Source: Novosphingobium sp.
Lineage (GTDB): Bacteria > Pseudomonadota > Alphaproteobacteria > Sphingomonadales > Sphingomonadaceae
Direction: 5' to 3'
NCBI GenBank assembly: GCA_030697365.1
Contig: JAUYQH010000032.1
Coordinates: 1 to 64,000 of the forward strand
DNA: 64,000 bases
Below, in pieces: positions 36,695 to 46,020 of this stretch. Position 1 is the stretch's first letter. Every line of letters begins with the position of its first letter. A program made the translations under genes and the position numbers. A model generated the notes under the pieces. That model worked only from the letters and a program-made list of their open reading frames with translations, had not been told where the DNA came from and searched no databases.

Positions 36695-36790
36695 CCGTCG
36701 CCCCATGCTTGACACGGGGCCGGGCTGCCTTGCGGAATCGCCCTGCCCTTCCAGGCAAAGCCAAGCCCCGGATCAAGTCCGGGGCGACGG
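36695..36790. repeat. Long dispersed palindromic element
   Basis: Outer arms CCGTCGCCCC (36695-36704) and GGGGCGACGG (36781-36790) are exactly complementary. Inner parts also pair, around TTGACACGGGGC and GCCCCGGATCAA. It sits between convergent yggS and pyk genes and may work as a bidirectional terminator. Confidence 0.7.
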
Positions 36791-36812
36791 GAACTTTGGA
36801 ACCCGGTCTCGC

Positions 36813-38288
36813 TTACCCCTCGCGCCCCTTCAGCTCATTCCCTGTCAACGTCACCACATGGAGCAGATTGGTCGCCCCGGGAGTCCCGAACGGCACCCCC
36901 GCCAGCGCGATCAACTTGGCGCCCGCGGTGCCGAAGCCCTGGCGCAGCGCCATGCGCTTGCCCTTGGCGATCATCTCCTCGAAGCTGCCGATGTCCTTGG
37001 TGTGGACCGCGTGCGCGCCCCATAGCAGCGCGACCCGGCGCGCGGTCTTGAGGCTGGGGGTGAGCACCAGCATCGGCACCCCGGGCCGCTCGCGCGCCAC
37101 GCGCCGCGCGGTCGATCCGCTCGAGGTGAAGACGATGATCCCCGCGGTGGTCACCGTCTCGGCGATCGTCGCGGCCGATTGCGCCAGCGCGTCGGCGGTG
37201 GTCGCGTCGGCGGGGGTCTGGATGAAATGGACGCGCGCCGCATAGCCCGGATCGGCCTCCACCTTGGTGCCGATGCGGTCCATGATCGTGACCGCCTCGA
37301 CCGGCCAGGCTCCCGCCGCAGTCTCGGCCGAAAGCATCACCGCATCGGCCCCGTCGTAGACCGCGTTGGCCACGTCGGAGACTTCGGCGCGGGTCGGCGC
37401 GGGGCTTTCGATCATCGATTCGAGCATCTGGGTGGCGACGATCACCGGCTTGCCCAGCCGCCGCGCCGCCTCGACGATGCGCTTCTGCAACGGCGGCACT
37501 TCCTCGGGCAGCAGCTCGACCCCCAGGTCGCCGCGCGCGACCATCACCCCGTCGGCCAATTCGAGGATCCCATCGAGACTGGCGATCGCCGCGGGCTTTT
37601 CGATCTTGGCGATCAGCGACGATTTCCCCCCGATCAGCCGCCGCGCCTCGGCCACATCCTCGGGCCGCTGGACGAAGCTCAGCGCGATCCAGTCGGCCCC
37701 CTGCTCGAGCGCGAAGGCGAGGTCGGCGCGGTCCTTGGGGGTCAGCGCGGGGACCGGGACCACCGCGTCGGGCACGTTGACCCCCTTGCGGTCCGAAATC
37801 GGCCCGCCGACTTCGGCCGAGCACAGGATCGAGTCCGCATCGGCGCGGATTACCTTGAGGCGCAATTTGCCGTCATCGATCAGCAGTCGCTGGCCCTTGG
37901 TCAGCACCTTGAACAGCTCGGGGTGCGGCAGGCAGACGCGAGTGTCGTCGCCGGGCGCGGGATCGCGATCGAGCGTGAAGTGCGCCGAGTGGCGGATCAC
38001 CGCTTTGCCGCCCTTGAACTGGCCGACGCGCAGCTTCGGGCCTTGCAGGTCGCACAGGATCGCGATCGGGCGCCCAACGTCCTTCTCCAGCGCGCGGATC
38101 GCGGCGATGGTCGCGGCGTGGAGCGCGTGGTCGCCGTGGCTCATGTTGACGCGGAACGCATCGACCCCGGCCTTGTAGAGCTGGGCGAGCATCTTGGGAT
38201 TGCTGCTCGCCGGGCCGACGGTGGCCAGAATCTTCACCTTGCGGGTGCGCAAGGAGGTCGGGGGCAGGTGGATGGCGGGCTTGGCCAA
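36813..38288 (-). CDS. pyk: Pyruvate kinase
   Basis: 491 residues. Glycolytic enzyme making pyruvate and ATP from PEP. Motifs: RTRKVKILATVGPAS, FRVNMSHGDH, ILCDLQGPKLR, the signature LIAKIEKPAA with catalytic Lys, MVARGDLGVELLPEEVP, VIVATQMLESM, and the C-terminal effector domain with SGSTARRVARERP. Single gene. Confidence 0.97.
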   Translation of the reverse strand: MAKPAIHLPPTSLRTRKVKILATVGPASSNPKMLAQLYKAGVDAFRVNMSHGDHALHAATIAAIRALEKDVGRPIAILCDLQGPKLRVGQFKGGKAVIRHSAHFTLDRDPAPGDDTRVCLPHPELFKVLTKGQRLLIDDGKLRLKVIRADADSILCSAEVGGPISDRKGVNVPDAVVPVPALTPKDRADLAFALEQGADWIALSFVQRPEDVAEARRLIGGKSSLIAKIEKPAAIASLDGILELADGVMVARGDLGVELLPEEVPPLQKRIVEAARRLGKPVIVATQMLESMIESPAPTRAEVSDVANAVYDGADAVMLSAETAAGAWPVEAVTIMDRIGTKVEADPGYAARVHFIQTPADATTADALAQSAATIAETVTTAGIIVFTSSGSTARRVARERPGVPMLVLTPSLKTARRVALLWGAHAVHTKDIGSFEEMIAKGKRMALRQGFGTAGAKLIALAGVPFGTPGATNLLHVVTLTGNELKGREG

Positions 38289-38353
38289 GAGACTTCCTTT
38301 GCTGGCGGCGCAGCGCCTATGGCAAAAGATGACCCCGGACCCAAGGACTGATC

Positions 38354-38653
38354 ATGACCGACCCGCTCGACCAACTGGACGACCAGTATGCCGCCGCCGC
38401 GTTTCGCCGCCTGGTGCGCCACTTGCGCCACCGCCACGACGCGCAGAACATCGACTTGATGGGTCTGGCCGGCTTCTGCCGCAACTGCCTGTCCGACTGG
38501 ATCGTCGAGGCCGGCGCGCCGTTGGACAAGGCAAACGCGCGAGAGACGATCCACGGAATGCCCGCGGGCGAGTGGAAGGCGAAATACCAGAACGAGGCGA
38601 CGCCCGAGCAGCTCGAGCGGATGGCGGCGAGCGTGGCGAAGAACGCGTCATAG
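38354..38653 (+). CDS. DUF1244 family protein
   Basis: 99 residues matching the DUF1244 family common in alpha- and gammaproteobacteria: [30 protein letters not shown] and YGMP-like [14 protein letters not shown]. Two cysteines (FCRNC) suggest metal or redox chemistry, but the function is unknown. It lies 65 bp from the divergent pyk gene and is followed by a hairpin right after the stop. Confidence 0.88.
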   Translation: MTDPLDQLDDQYAAAAFRRLVRHLRHRHDAQNIDLMGLAGFCRNCLSDWIVEAGAPLDKANARETIHGMPAGEWKAKYQNEATPEQLERMAASVAKNAS

Positions 38654-38677
38654 CCCTCTCCCCTTCAGGGGAGAGGG
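38654..38677 (+). terminator. Perfect hairpin after the DUF1244 gene (repeat-derived)
   Basis: CCCTCTCCCC-TTCA-GGGGAGAGGG, a 10-bp perfect stem directly after the TAG. No T-run. It is probably a dispersed palindrome serving as terminator. Confidence 0.55.
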
Positions 38678-38750
38678 TTGGGAGAGGGGGCTGTGCGCGA
38701 CAGGCCCCTCTCAACTCCGGCTAGTTCGCTTCGCTCTCGAGCCTTCGTAT

Positions 38751-38772
38751 CTCTCCCCTGAAGGGGCGAGAG
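38751..38772. repeat. Second copy of the CTCTCCCCT palindrome
   Basis: CTCTCCCCT-GA-AGGGGCGAGAG (one inserted C), in inverted orientation to the copy at 38654-38677. The two bracket a roughly 75-bp segment. Confidence 0.55.
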
Positions 38773-38861
38773 CGGATTGTCCACAGCCTCGCGCTTCCCC
38801 GAATCGCCAACGCATGGCTAAGGCCGCGCCAACCGATTCACCCCATCCCCGGAGTACCCCC

Positions 38862-39098
38862 ATGGCCACCGCCACCGACGACCGCCTGCGCCTTTTGATC
38901 GAGCGCGTCGAACGCCTCGAGGAAGAGAAGAAGGGCATCGCCGACGATATCCGCGACGTGTATTCCGAGGCCAAGGCGGTCGGCTATGACAGCAAGATCA
39001 TGCGCCAGATCGTGCGCCTGCGCAAAATGAAGCCCGACGATCGCGCCGAGATGGAAACCATACTCGATCTCTACAAGGCGGCGCTCGGGCTGGGGTGA
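38862..39098 (+). CDS. gapR: GapR-family DNA-binding protein (DUF2312)
   Basis: 78 residues, an extended coiled-coil protein with [48 protein letters not shown], nearly the family consensus. In Caulobacter GapR binds overtwisted AT-rich DNA ahead of replication and transcription and is needed for normal growth. The ATG at 38862 matches the usual start; one at 38814 would add a 16-residue Pro-rich stretch. Typical of alphaproteobacteria. Confidence 0.93.
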   Translation: MATATDDRLRLLIERVERLEEEKKGIADDIRDVYSEAKAVGYDSKIMRQIVRLRKMKPDDRAEMETILDLYKAALGLG

Positions 39099-39152
39099 CT
39101 GGACGCGCCGGTCTGCCGTGCTAAGTCTCTCGCGAAACAGGGAGAACACCGT

Positions 39153-40469
39153 ATGCGTGCAGTTCTGGCCGCCTTGCTGCTGACCACAGCAGCCGTTTCT
39201 CCGGCCTCTGCGCAAGCGCCGACCGCGCCCGCTACCTGGATCCACGCCGGGCGGCTGATCGACCGCCCCGGCGAAACGCCGCGCGGGCCTTCGACGATCA
39301 TCATCCGCGACGGCAAAGTCGCCGAAATTCGCGACGGGCTGGTCCCCGCCGACCCCGGCGCGAAACTGGTCGACCTGTCGCGCGCCACCGTGTTGCCCGG
39401 GCTGATCGACATGCACGTTCACCTGCTGGGGATCGGCGGCGACCCGCTGCGCGCACGGCTCAACCGGATCAGCAACGAGCCCGAGGACGACCTGCTGATC
39501 GGTGCGGGCAATGCGCGGCGCACGCTCGAGGCCGGATTTACCACGGTGCGCGACCTCGGCGCCCGGCCGCGCGGGATCCGCGCTTTGCGCGAGGCGATCG
39601 ATCGTGGCGACGTGAGCGGGCCAACGATCGTCAACGCCGGTTCGGGCATCTCGGTCACCGGCGGCCACGGCGATCCGCTCAACGGTCTGGCCGAGCCGTT
39701 CTATCACGCGGTCGCCGATAGCGTCGAGAACACCTGCGACGGTCCCGATGACTGCCGCCGCGCGGTGCGCCGCCAGGTTGGGCTGGGGGCGCAAGTGATC
39801 AAGTTCATGGCGACAGGGGGCGTGCTCTCGAATGTCTCGGGCGGGCTCGGGCGAGCGATGCTGCCCGAAGAGATGAAGGCGATCGTCGAGACTGCGCACC
39901 AGTTGGGGCGCAAGGCAGCGGCGCACAGCCATGCCGCAGACGGCACGCGGACCGCGGTCGAGGCGGGGGTCGATACGATCGATCACGGCACTTTCCTCGA
40001 CGATGCGACGATCAAGCTGATGAAGGCGCGCGGCACCTGGCTGGTCCCGACGATGCTCGCGCCGGCCACCGCGCTCCAGCAGGCGCGCAGCGGGATGCTG
40101 CCCCCGGCGACGGTGCCCAAAGCCGAGGAAGCAGCTGCTGCAGCGATCGAGAGCCACCGCAAGGCGATCGCCGCGGGGGTCAAAATCGCGTTCGGGACCG
40201 ACACCGGGGTGAGCAAGCACGGCGACAATGCGCAGGAATTCGCACTGATGGTCGCCGCGGGTATGACACCGGCGGAAGCGATCAAGGCGGCGACGGTAAA
40301 TGCCGCGGCAGCGCTCGACCGCCCCGGTCTCGGCCGCATCGCCCCGGGCATGGCCGCCGACATCATCGCGGTCGACGGCGATCCGCTCGCCGATGTCCGC
40401 CAGCTCGAGGATGTCGATTTCGTGATGAAAGCCGGGAAGGTCGTCAAGCACGAGGGCGGGGCCCAATGA
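39153..40469 (+). CDS. Exported amidohydrolase
   Basis: 438 residues with a signal peptide ([22 protein letters not shown]). Metal-binding motifs of the amidohydrolase superfamily: DMHVHLLG (HxH), a Lys in [10 protein letters not shown], His in AHSHAADG and TIDHGTFL, and Asp in AFGTDTGV. It resembles imidazolonepropionase-like/Xaa-Pro dipeptidase-like periplasmic amidohydrolases. The substrate is not predictable. The last four bases overlap the YbjQ start (ATGA). Confidence 0.88.
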   Translation: MRAVLAALLLTTAAVSPASAQAPTAPATWIHAGRLIDRPGETPRGPSTIIIRDGKVAEIRDGLVPADPGAKLVDLSRATVLPGLIDMHVHLLGIGGDPLRARLNRISNEPEDDLLIGAGNARRTLEAGFTTVRDLGARPRGIRALREAIDRGDVSGPTIVNAGSGISVTGGHGDPLNGLAEPFYHAVADSVENTCDGPDDCRRAVRRQVGLGAQVIKFMATGGVLSNVSGGLGRAMLPEEMKAIVETAHQLGRKAAAHSHAADGTRTAVEAGVDTIDHGTFLDDATIKLMKARGTWLVPTMLAPATALQQARSGMLPPATVPKAEEAAAAAIESHRKAIAAGVKIAFGTDTGVSKHGDNAQEFALMVAAGMTPAEAIKAATVNAAAALDRPGLGRIAPGMAADIIAVDGDPLADVRQLEDVDFVMKAGKVVKHEGGAQ

Positions 40470-40810
40470 TCGTCACCACCACGCACACCGTCGATGGCCG
40501 CCCGATCAGCGAATACCTGGGTATCGTCACCGGCGAGGTAATCCTGGGCGCCAACATCTTCCGCGACATGTTCGCCTCGATCCGCGACGTGTTCGGCGGG
40601 CGTTCGGGCGCCTACGAACAGGTGCTCGAACGCGGACGCCGCGAGGCGATCCTCGAGATGGTCGACAAGGGCCGCCAGCTTGGCTGCGACGCGCTGGTCG
40701 GGTGCGACCTCGACTACCAGACCCTGGGCAAGCGCGGTTCGATGCTGATGATCTCGGTCAACGGCACCGCGGTGAAGCTGCGCCAGGAATTGCCCGGGCG
40801 GTCCGGCTAG
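40466..40810 (+). CDS. YbjQ/UPF0145 family protein
   Basis: 114 residues with the family's pattern: [48 protein letters not shown]. Pentameric, function unknown; sometimes described as a putative heavy-metal-binding fold. Its ATG overlaps the amidohydrolase stop, so it is co-translated. Confidence 0.88.
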   Translation: MIVTTTHTVDGRPISEYLGIVTGEVILGANIFRDMFASIRDVFGGRSGAYEQVLERGRREAILEMVDKGRQLGCDALVGCDLDYQTLGKRGSMLMISVNGTAVKLRQELPGRSG

Positions 40811-40851
40811 GCTAGGGCGCGCGCATCCAATCCTAGCCAAGACGCGAGCAC

Positions 40852-41625
40852 ATGGCCGGCCATTCCAAATTCAAGAACATCATGCACCGCAAGGGGGCGC
40901 AGGATAAGAAGCGCTCGGCGAGTTTTTCCAAGCTCAGCCGCGAGATCACCGTCGCCGCCAAGCTGGGCATGCCCGATCCCGACCTGAACCCGCGGCTGCG
41001 CGCCGCGGTCAACGCCGCCAAGGCCCAGTCGGTGCCAAAGGACAACATCCAGCGCGCGATCGACAAGGCCAGCCGCGGCGACGCCGAAAACTATGAGGAA
41101 ATTCGCTACGAAGGCTATGGCCCGGGCGGGGTCGCGCTGATCGTCGAGGCGCTGACCGACAATCGCAACCGCACCGCCACTAACGTGCGCACCGCGTTCA
41201 GCCGCAATGGCGGCAACCTGGGCGCGAGCGGCGCGGTGAGCCACGGGTTCGAACGGCTCGGGCTCATCGAATACGGGATCGAGGCGGGCGACGAGGATAA
41301 AGTGCTCGAAGCCGCGATCGAGGCCGGCGCCGACGATGTCGAAAGCGACGACGACGGCCACCAGATCTGGGTGGCGATGGATTCGTTGCACCCCGTCGCG
41401 CGCGAGCTGGAAAAGACGCTGGGCGAGGCCGGGGCGGTCAAGCTGGCGTGGAAGCCAAGCCTGACCACCGAAGTCGACGAGGACGCCGCGGGCAGCCTGC
41501 TCAAGCTGATCGACGTCCTCGACGAGGACGACGACGTCCAGGCAGTGTGGGGCAATTACGAGATTTCCGACGCGGTGATGGAGAAGCTGGGCGATCAGCC
41601 CGCTTCGGGGTGGGGAAGAGGCTGA
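40852..41625 (+). CDS. YebC/PmpR family regulator
   Basis: 257 residues: [46 protein letters not shown] and [12 protein letters not shown] are characteristic. Family members act as DNA-binding regulators or aid ribosomes at proline-rich stretches. It sits 19 bp upstream of ruvC, an arrangement found in many bacteria, and likely belongs to the same operon. Confidence 0.95.
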   Translation: MAGHSKFKNIMHRKGAQDKKRSASFSKLSREITVAAKLGMPDPDLNPRLRAAVNAAKAQSVPKDNIQRAIDKASRGDAENYEEIRYEGYGPGGVALIVEALTDNRNRTATNVRTAFSRNGGNLGASGAVSHGFERLGLIEYGIEAGDEDKVLEAAIEAGADDVESDDDGHQIWVAMDSLHPVARELEKTLGEAGAVKLAWKPSLTTEVDEDAAGSLLKLIDVLDEDDDVQAVWGNYEISDAVMEKLGDQPASGWGRG

Positions 41626-41644
41626 GCGAGGGGCGGGGCGTTTC

Positions 41645-42115
41645 ATGCTCATAATCGGCCTCGATCCCGGGCTCGGCACCACCGGCTGGGGGATCGTCGC
41701 CAAATCGGGCAGCCGCCTCAGCCACGTCGCCAACGGCCAGATCGGGACCGACCCCAAGGCCCCGCTCGCCGAACGTCTGGTGGTGCTCGACCGCGAGCTG
41801 GCCGACGTGATCCTCGCCCATCGCCCCGATAGCGGCGCGGTCGAGGAGGTGTTCGTCAACACCAACCCGCAATCGACGCTCAAACTCGGTCAGGCGAGGG
41901 GAGTGTGCCTGCTCGCGCTCGCCCGCGCCGGACTGCCCGTCGCCGAATACGCCACCCGGCTGGTCAAGAAGGCACTGGTCGGCACCGGCGGCGCGGACAA
42001 GGCGCAAGTCCAGGCGATGCTTCGCGTGCTGTTGCCGGGGGTCAAGTTGGCGGGAGCCGATGCGGCCGACGCGCTGGCGGTGGCGATCTGCCATGCGCAT
42101 ATGGCCAGAAGCTGA
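41645..42115 (+). CDS. ruvC: Holliday junction resolvase RuvC
   Basis: 156 residues. RNase H-like fold with acidic catalytic residues in [15 protein letters not shown] (Asp), GAVEEVFVN (Glu) and [13 protein letters not shown] (Asp). It cuts the Holliday junctions extended by RuvAB. It is first of the ruvC-ruvA-(parD-parE)-ruvB cluster and follows yebC. Confidence 0.96.
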   Translation: MLIIGLDPGLGTTGWGIVAKSGSRLSHVANGQIGTDPKAPLAERLVVLDRELADVILAHRPDSGAVEEVFVNTNPQSTLKLGQARGVCLLALARAGLPVAEYATRLVKKALVGTGGADKAQVQAMLRVLLPGVKLAGADAADALAVAICHAHMARS

Positions 42116-42161
42116 AACCCAATCCTCGACACGCACGGAAGAGGATGACTAGAAGCAGCGC

Positions 42162-42758
42162 ATGATCGCCAAGCTCACCGGCCTGCTCGATGATACCGGC
42201 GCCGACTGGGCGGTGATCGATGTTTCGGGGGTGGGCTACCTCGTGCATTGCTCGGCCAAAACGCTCGCCGCGCTGGGCATCCGCGGCGATACGGTGGCGT
42301 TATTCACCGATCTCCAGGTCAGCGAGAATGATCTGCGCCTGATCGGCTTCGCCAGCGGCGCCGAACGCGACTGGTTCCGCCTGCTGACGGGGGTGCAGGG
42401 CGTGGGCAGCAAAGTCGCGCTGGCGATCCTCTCCGCGCTTTCGACGGAGGAGCTGCAACGCGCGTGTGCAGGAGGCGATGCGGCGATGGTGGCGCGCGCG
42501 CAGGGCGTCGGGCCGAAGCTGGCGGGGCGGATCGTCAACGAGTTGAAGGACAAGGCGGGCGGGTTGCCGACGGTGGCGGGGATCGCGAGCGTGCCGCCGC
42601 CAGGCTCGGTCAGCGCGGATGCGGTCTCGGCGTTGCAGAACCTGGGGTTCAAACCGGCGGTTGCAGCTAACGCGGTGGCGCATGCGCAGGGAGAGCTTGG
42701 AGTAGACGTCGGCCTCAATGACCTCGTGCGCGTTGCGCTGCGGAAAGCCGCGGGATGA
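42162..42758 (+). CDS. ruvA: Holliday junction DNA helicase subunit RuvA
   Basis: 198 residues: [29 protein letters not shown], the HhH pair [13 protein letters not shown] and [19 protein letters not shown], and a C-terminal RuvB-binding domain. It starts 46 bp after ruvC. The ruvB gene does not follow directly: a toxin-antitoxin pair is in between. Confidence 0.96.
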   Translation: MIAKLTGLLDDTGADWAVIDVSGVGYLVHCSAKTLAALGIRGDTVALFTDLQVSENDLRLIGFASGAERDWFRLLTGVQGVGSKVALAILSALSTEELQRACAGGDAAMVARAQGVGPKLAGRIVNELKDKAGGLPTVAGIASVPPPGSVSADAVSALQNLGFKPAVAANAVAHAQGELGVDVGLNDLVRVALRKAAG

Positions 42759-42852
42759 CATGGGTGCTGCGGCCCAGGGCGGGAGCCGAGTTGCACGCGG
42801 CGACGCGCCACCCCACTTTGCCATCGGTGCCGAATGGACGTATATCGGGCCC

Positions 42853-43101
42853 ATGACCGACCTCAGCTTCTCGCTTCCGCCCGACCTCGCTCGCCGGATC
42901 GAATCCCGGATCGCCGGTGGGGAGTTCGTGGATGCCGGTGACTATCTGCGCGATCTCGTCCGGCGCGACCTCGAAGACGCCGACGAGACCGAGTGGCTGC
43001 GCGAGCAGATCGACATTGGCCGCGCCTCCGGGATCATCGACAAGGACCCCCGCGAAGTCATCGAAGAGATCATCGCCGAGCGCCGCGCCCGGCGTGGCTG
43101 A
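42853..43101 (+). CDS. parD: ParD-like antitoxin
   Basis: 82 residues, ribbon-helix-helix N-terminus (LSFSLPPDLARRIESRIAGGEFVDAGDYLRDLVRRDLE) and an acidic C-terminal tail that would wrap the toxin. The ATG at 42853 is chosen because the sequence upstream has no family similarity. It ends 8 bp inside the toxin gene, giving coupled translation. It lies 94 bp after ruvA. Confidence 0.88.
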   Translation: MTDLSFSLPPDLARRIESRIAGGEFVDAGDYLRDLVRRDLEDADETEWLREQIDIGRASGIIDKDPREVIEEIIAERRARRG

Positions 43102-43390
43102 AGTACGCTTCAGCCCCAAGGCGCGGGCGGATCTGGCGGAAATCGACGAGTACGGGACGGACGCTTTCGGCGATGAAGTTGCGGCGGACTACGCTCGTGG
43201 GTTGAATGACATTTGGGACAGGCTGGAACGGCATCCGAGGATCGGGCCAAGGCAGCCCAAGCTCGGTCGCCTGGTGCGCTGTATCGTCCACCAAAGTCAC
43301 CGCATCTTCTACGAAGTCGAAGGCGAGGTTGTGTTGATCCTGCGCATCTTCCATCACGCGCGTGACGTGAAACGCAGTCTGCTGAAGTGA
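43094..43390 (+). CDS. parE: ParE/RelE-superfamily toxin
   Basis: 98 residues from GTG 43094, with [18 protein letters not shown] at the start, [31 protein letters not shown] and [15 protein letters not shown] at the end. These are typical of ParE toxins, which target gyrase. Its start overlaps the antitoxin by 8 bp, and its TGA overlaps the ruvB GTG (GTGA), so toxin and ruvB translation may be linked. Confidence 0.88.
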   Translation: MAEVRFSPKARADLAEIDEYGTDAFGDEVAADYARGLNDIWDRLERHPRIGPRQPKLGRLVRCIVHQSHRIFYEVEGEVVLILRIFHHARDVKRSLLK

Positions 43391-44433
43391 CCGAAAACCC
43401 CAACCTCACCCCCATCCGCCAGCCCGACGACGCCGATGCAGCGCTCCGCCCGAAAACGCTCACCGAGTTCGTCGGGCAGGCGGCGGCCAAGGGCAATCTG
43501 CGGGTGTTCATCGAGAGCGCCAAATCGCGGCGCGAGGCGATGGACCATGTGCTGTTCTTCGGGCCGCCGGGGCTGGGCAAGACCACGCTGGCGCAGATCG
43601 TCGCGCGCGAATTGGGGGTGGGATTTCGGGCGACCAGCGGGCCGGTGATCGCCAAGGCGGGCGATCTCGCCGCGCTGCTGACCAATCTCGAAGAAGGCGA
43701 CGTCCTGTTCATCGACGAGATCCACCGGCTCAATCCCGTGGTCGAGGAGGTACTCTACCCGGCGATGGAGGACCGCGCGCTCGATCTGATCATCGGCGAG
43801 GGGCCCTCGGCGCGGAGCGTGCGGATCGACCTGCCCGCGTTCACGCTGATCGGCGCGACGACGCGCGCCGGGCTGCTGACCACGCCGCTGCGCGACCGGT
43901 TCGGGATCCCGGTGCGGCTGAATTTTTACACCGTTCCCGAGCTGGAGCGCGTGGTAACCCGCGCCGCGGGGCTGCTCGGCCAGGGCCTCGACGAGGAAGG
44001 CGCGCGCGAGATCGCGCGGCGGGCGCGGGGGACGCCGCGGGTCGCCGGGCGGCTGTTGCGGCGGGTGCGCGATTTCGCGCACGTCGCGGGCGACGGGCTG
44101 GTGACGCGCGCCATCGCCGATGCCGCGCTGACCCGGCTCGAGGTCGATGCGCTCGGGCTCGACGCGATGGACCGCCGCTACCTCACGATGATCGCCGACA
44201 TCTACAAGGGCGGCCCGGTGGGGGTCGAAACGCTCGCCGCGGGCTTGAGCGAACCGCGCGACACGATCGAGGACGTCGTCGAACCCTACCTGATCCAGCT
44301 CGGCCTGGTCGCGCGCACCGCGCGCGGCCGCTGCCTCAACGACCGCGCCTGGGCACACCTCGGCCTGAATCCGCCTTCCGGAAGCCAGACGGGACTGTTC
44401 GATTCGCCCGGCGGCGGCGAACCGGCCGATTGA
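43387..44433 (+). CDS. ruvB: Holliday junction helicase motor RuvB
   Basis: 348 residues. Walker [13 protein letters not shown], Walker [12 protein letters not shown], sensor [18 protein letters not shown], arginine finger area, and a C-terminal winged helix ([17 protein letters not shown]). It starts with GTG overlapping the ParE stop. Start choice: [15 protein letters not shown] gives a typical N-terminus. Confidence 0.96.
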   Translation: MTENPNLTPIRQPDDADAALRPKTLTEFVGQAAAKGNLRVFIESAKSRREAMDHVLFFGPPGLGKTTLAQIVARELGVGFRATSGPVIAKAGDLAALLTNLEEGDVLFIDEIHRLNPVVEEVLYPAMEDRALDLIIGEGPSARSVRIDLPAFTLIGATTRAGLLTTPLRDRFGIPVRLNFYTVPELERVVTRAAGLLGQGLDEEGAREIARRARGTPRVAGRLLRRVRDFAHVAGDGLVTRAIADAALTRLEVDALGLDAMDRRYLTMIADIYKGGPVGVETLAAGLSEPRDTIEDVVEPYLIQLGLVARTARGRCLNDRAWAHLGLNPPSGSQTGLFDSPGGGEPAD

Positions 44434-44668
44434 AGGCCATTTCGCGCCGCACGCGTTGTCAAATCCGTCAGTTTTGGTTTCATAACGGGACACCCTGTGC
44501 TCGCCGCGCAAAAATCGCGCCCTTTACAACGTTCAGGAGCCCTCCGGCACGGTTAACGCGATTGCTCCCGCCGCTCCGCTAGGCCCTAGTTGCAGGCATC
44601 GGGGCAGATTTGTCGGCTAACGTCCGGCGCGATCCACCCCATCGTCGAGCGAGAAGCGAGCACGGACG

Positions 44669-45754
44669 ATGTCGATTCGGATGGCCTTGGCCAAATTGAG
44701 CGCGGTCGCCGTAACGGGCGGCATGGTCGGTGGGGGTGCCGTGCACGTCGCCGAACCCAGCGCCAAGGACAAGGGCTACGTCAAGCACGTCAAGAAGGCC
44801 AAGCCGGTCAAGCGCGCGGTGGCCAGCCGCGCCCAGCCGCGCACGGTCAAGCGGATGCGCAAGATCGTCAGGACCGAGACCAACCGCGTCTGCGCCCCGC
44901 AGCAGGATGCGCTGATGGCGGTGCCGCTGCCCGCGCCGATCCTTTCCCAGCCGATGCCCACGAGCGGCGGCGGGGGCGGCCCCGTGGTGATCGGCGGTGG
45001 CCCGATCGGCGGTTTCGGCGGCGGAGGGTTCTTCGGGGGCTTTTTTGGCGGCGGTAGCGGAGGCGGCGGCGGCAGCGTCGTGATCTCGTCGACCAGCACC
45101 GGATCGACCTCAACTTCGGGCGGAAGCAGTTCCACTTCGGGGGGCAGCAGCTCGACCTCGGGTGGCAGCACCTCGACCGGGGGTAGTTCGACCAGCACCT
45201 CCTCGGGCGCGATCACCAGTTCGACCACCACCGGCGGGGTCTCGACTTCGTCGGGCGCGGTGAGCACCTCGACCTCGACCAGCTCGGGGAACGTTTCGAC
45301 ATCGTCGGGCAACGTTTCCACGAGTTCGGGCAATGTATCGACTTCGTCGGGCGACGTTTCAACCAGTTCGACATCGTCGGGTGGCGTGTCGAGCAGTTCG
45401 ACCTCGTCGGGTAACGTATCCACCAGCTCGACTTCGTCGGGCGACGTGTCGAGCAGCTCGACCTCGTCGGGTAACGTGTCGACCAGTTCAACTTCATCGG
45501 GCGATGTGTCGACCAGCTCCACCTCGTCAGGCAACGTGTCGACCAGTTCGAGCACTTCGTCGAGCACCAGTTCGTCGACATCCTCATCGACCTCGAGTTC
45601 GTCGTCGAGCTCGGGCGGGACCAGCAGCGGCGGAACTCCCCCGGTGGACGTGCCGGAGCCGGGTATGCTGATCCTGTTCGGCGCCGCGGCGGCTGCGCTG
45701 GTCGCGCGCCAGCGCTATGGCGCCCGCTGCGCCTACAGCATGGCGGCGCAGTAA
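44669..45754 (+). CDS. Ser/Thr-repeat surface protein with PEP-CTERM sorting signal
   Basis: 361 residues. A weak N-terminal signal-like segment (1-28), a Lys/Arg-rich region (35-70), a Gly-rich part (99-136), then a Ser/Thr/Gly region (137-320). Residues 207-290 are in-frame tandem repeats, three 7-residue units (GNVSTSS) then 10-residue units (GNVSTSSTSS, GDVSSSSTSS). The C-terminus has VPEP at 328-331, a TM stretch (LILFGAAAAALVA) and Arg348, i.e. the PEP-CTERM signal cleaved by exosortase. It is probably glycosylated and exported to the surface. Similarity to any named protein is not recognised. Confidence 0.8.
   Translation: MSIRMALAKLSAVAVTGGMVGGGAVHVAEPSAKDKGYVKHVKKAKPVKRAVASRAQPRTVKRMRKIVRTETNRVCAPQQDALMAVPLPAPILSQPMPTSGGGGGPVVIGGGPIGGFGGGGFFGGFFGGGSGGGGGSVVISSTSTGSTSTSGGSSSTSGGSSSTSGGSTSTGGSSTSTSSGAITSSTTTGGVSTSSGAVSTSTSTSSGNVSTSSGNVSTSSGNVSTSSGDVSTSSTSSGGVSSSSTSSGNVSTSSTSSGDVSSSSTSSGNVSTSSTSSGDVSTSSTSSGNVSTSSSTSSSTSSSTSSSTSSSSSSSGGTSSGGTPPVDVPEPGMLILFGAAAAALVARQRYGARCAYSMAAQ
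45287..45538 (+). repeat. Tandem repeats of 21 and 30 bp inside the PEP-CTERM gene
   Basis: In-frame units encoding GNVSTSS (21 bp) and then G(N/D/G)VS(T/S)SSTSS (30 bp), repeated about nine times. Unit number is likely to vary between strains. Confidence 0.85.
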
Positions 45755-45763
45755 CTCGGCGGT

Positions 45764-46015
45764 TCAGGCGCGGCTCCGGCCGCGCCGCAGCGACCACAAC
45801 GTCGCCAGGCCCACCCCCAGCCAGACAACGTTGAGTGCGGTCGAGGGGATCGCCCCGTGCCACCCGCTGTTGACCACAAATCCGGCCGCGCCAGCCACGT
45901 TCAGCCACTGGAACGTGCGACTGCGCCCTTCCAGACGCCCGAGCGAGACGAGGACGTACGAGCCGAGGATCAGCGCGGCGCCGGCCCACCCGGCGGCTTC
46001 GACGAAGATGGCCAA
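45764..46015 (-). CDS. CBU_0592-like small membrane protein
   Basis: About 83 residues if started at TTG 46015; no good Shine-Dalgarno was found, so the start is uncertain. Three hydrophobic segments: VEAAGWAGAALILGSYVLVS, VAGAAGFVVNSGWHGA, ALNVVWLGVGLATLW. They match the CBU_0592 family of unknown function. It is close to the cyclase gene stop (5 bp), in the same direction, and may be co-transcribed with it. Confidence 0.7.
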   Translation of the reverse strand: MAIFVEAAGWAGAALILGSYVLVSLGRLEGRSRTFQWLNVAGAAGFVVNSGWHGAIPSTALNVVWLGVGLATLWSLRRGRSRA

Positions 46016-46020
46016 AACGC

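Noticed and set aside
38838..40466. 542-codon minus-strand open frame
   Set aside because: Shadow of the gapR and amidohydrolase genes.
45287..45538. Regular 21/30-bp repeats that could be taken for a CRISPR array
   Set aside because: Repeats are contiguous, in frame and without unique spacers; no cas genes nearby.
44776..45567. Repetitive open frame on the minus strand (LPDEVELVDT repeats)
   Set aside because: It is the reverse complement of the tandem repeats in the PEP-CTERM gene and has no start, signal or domain of its own.
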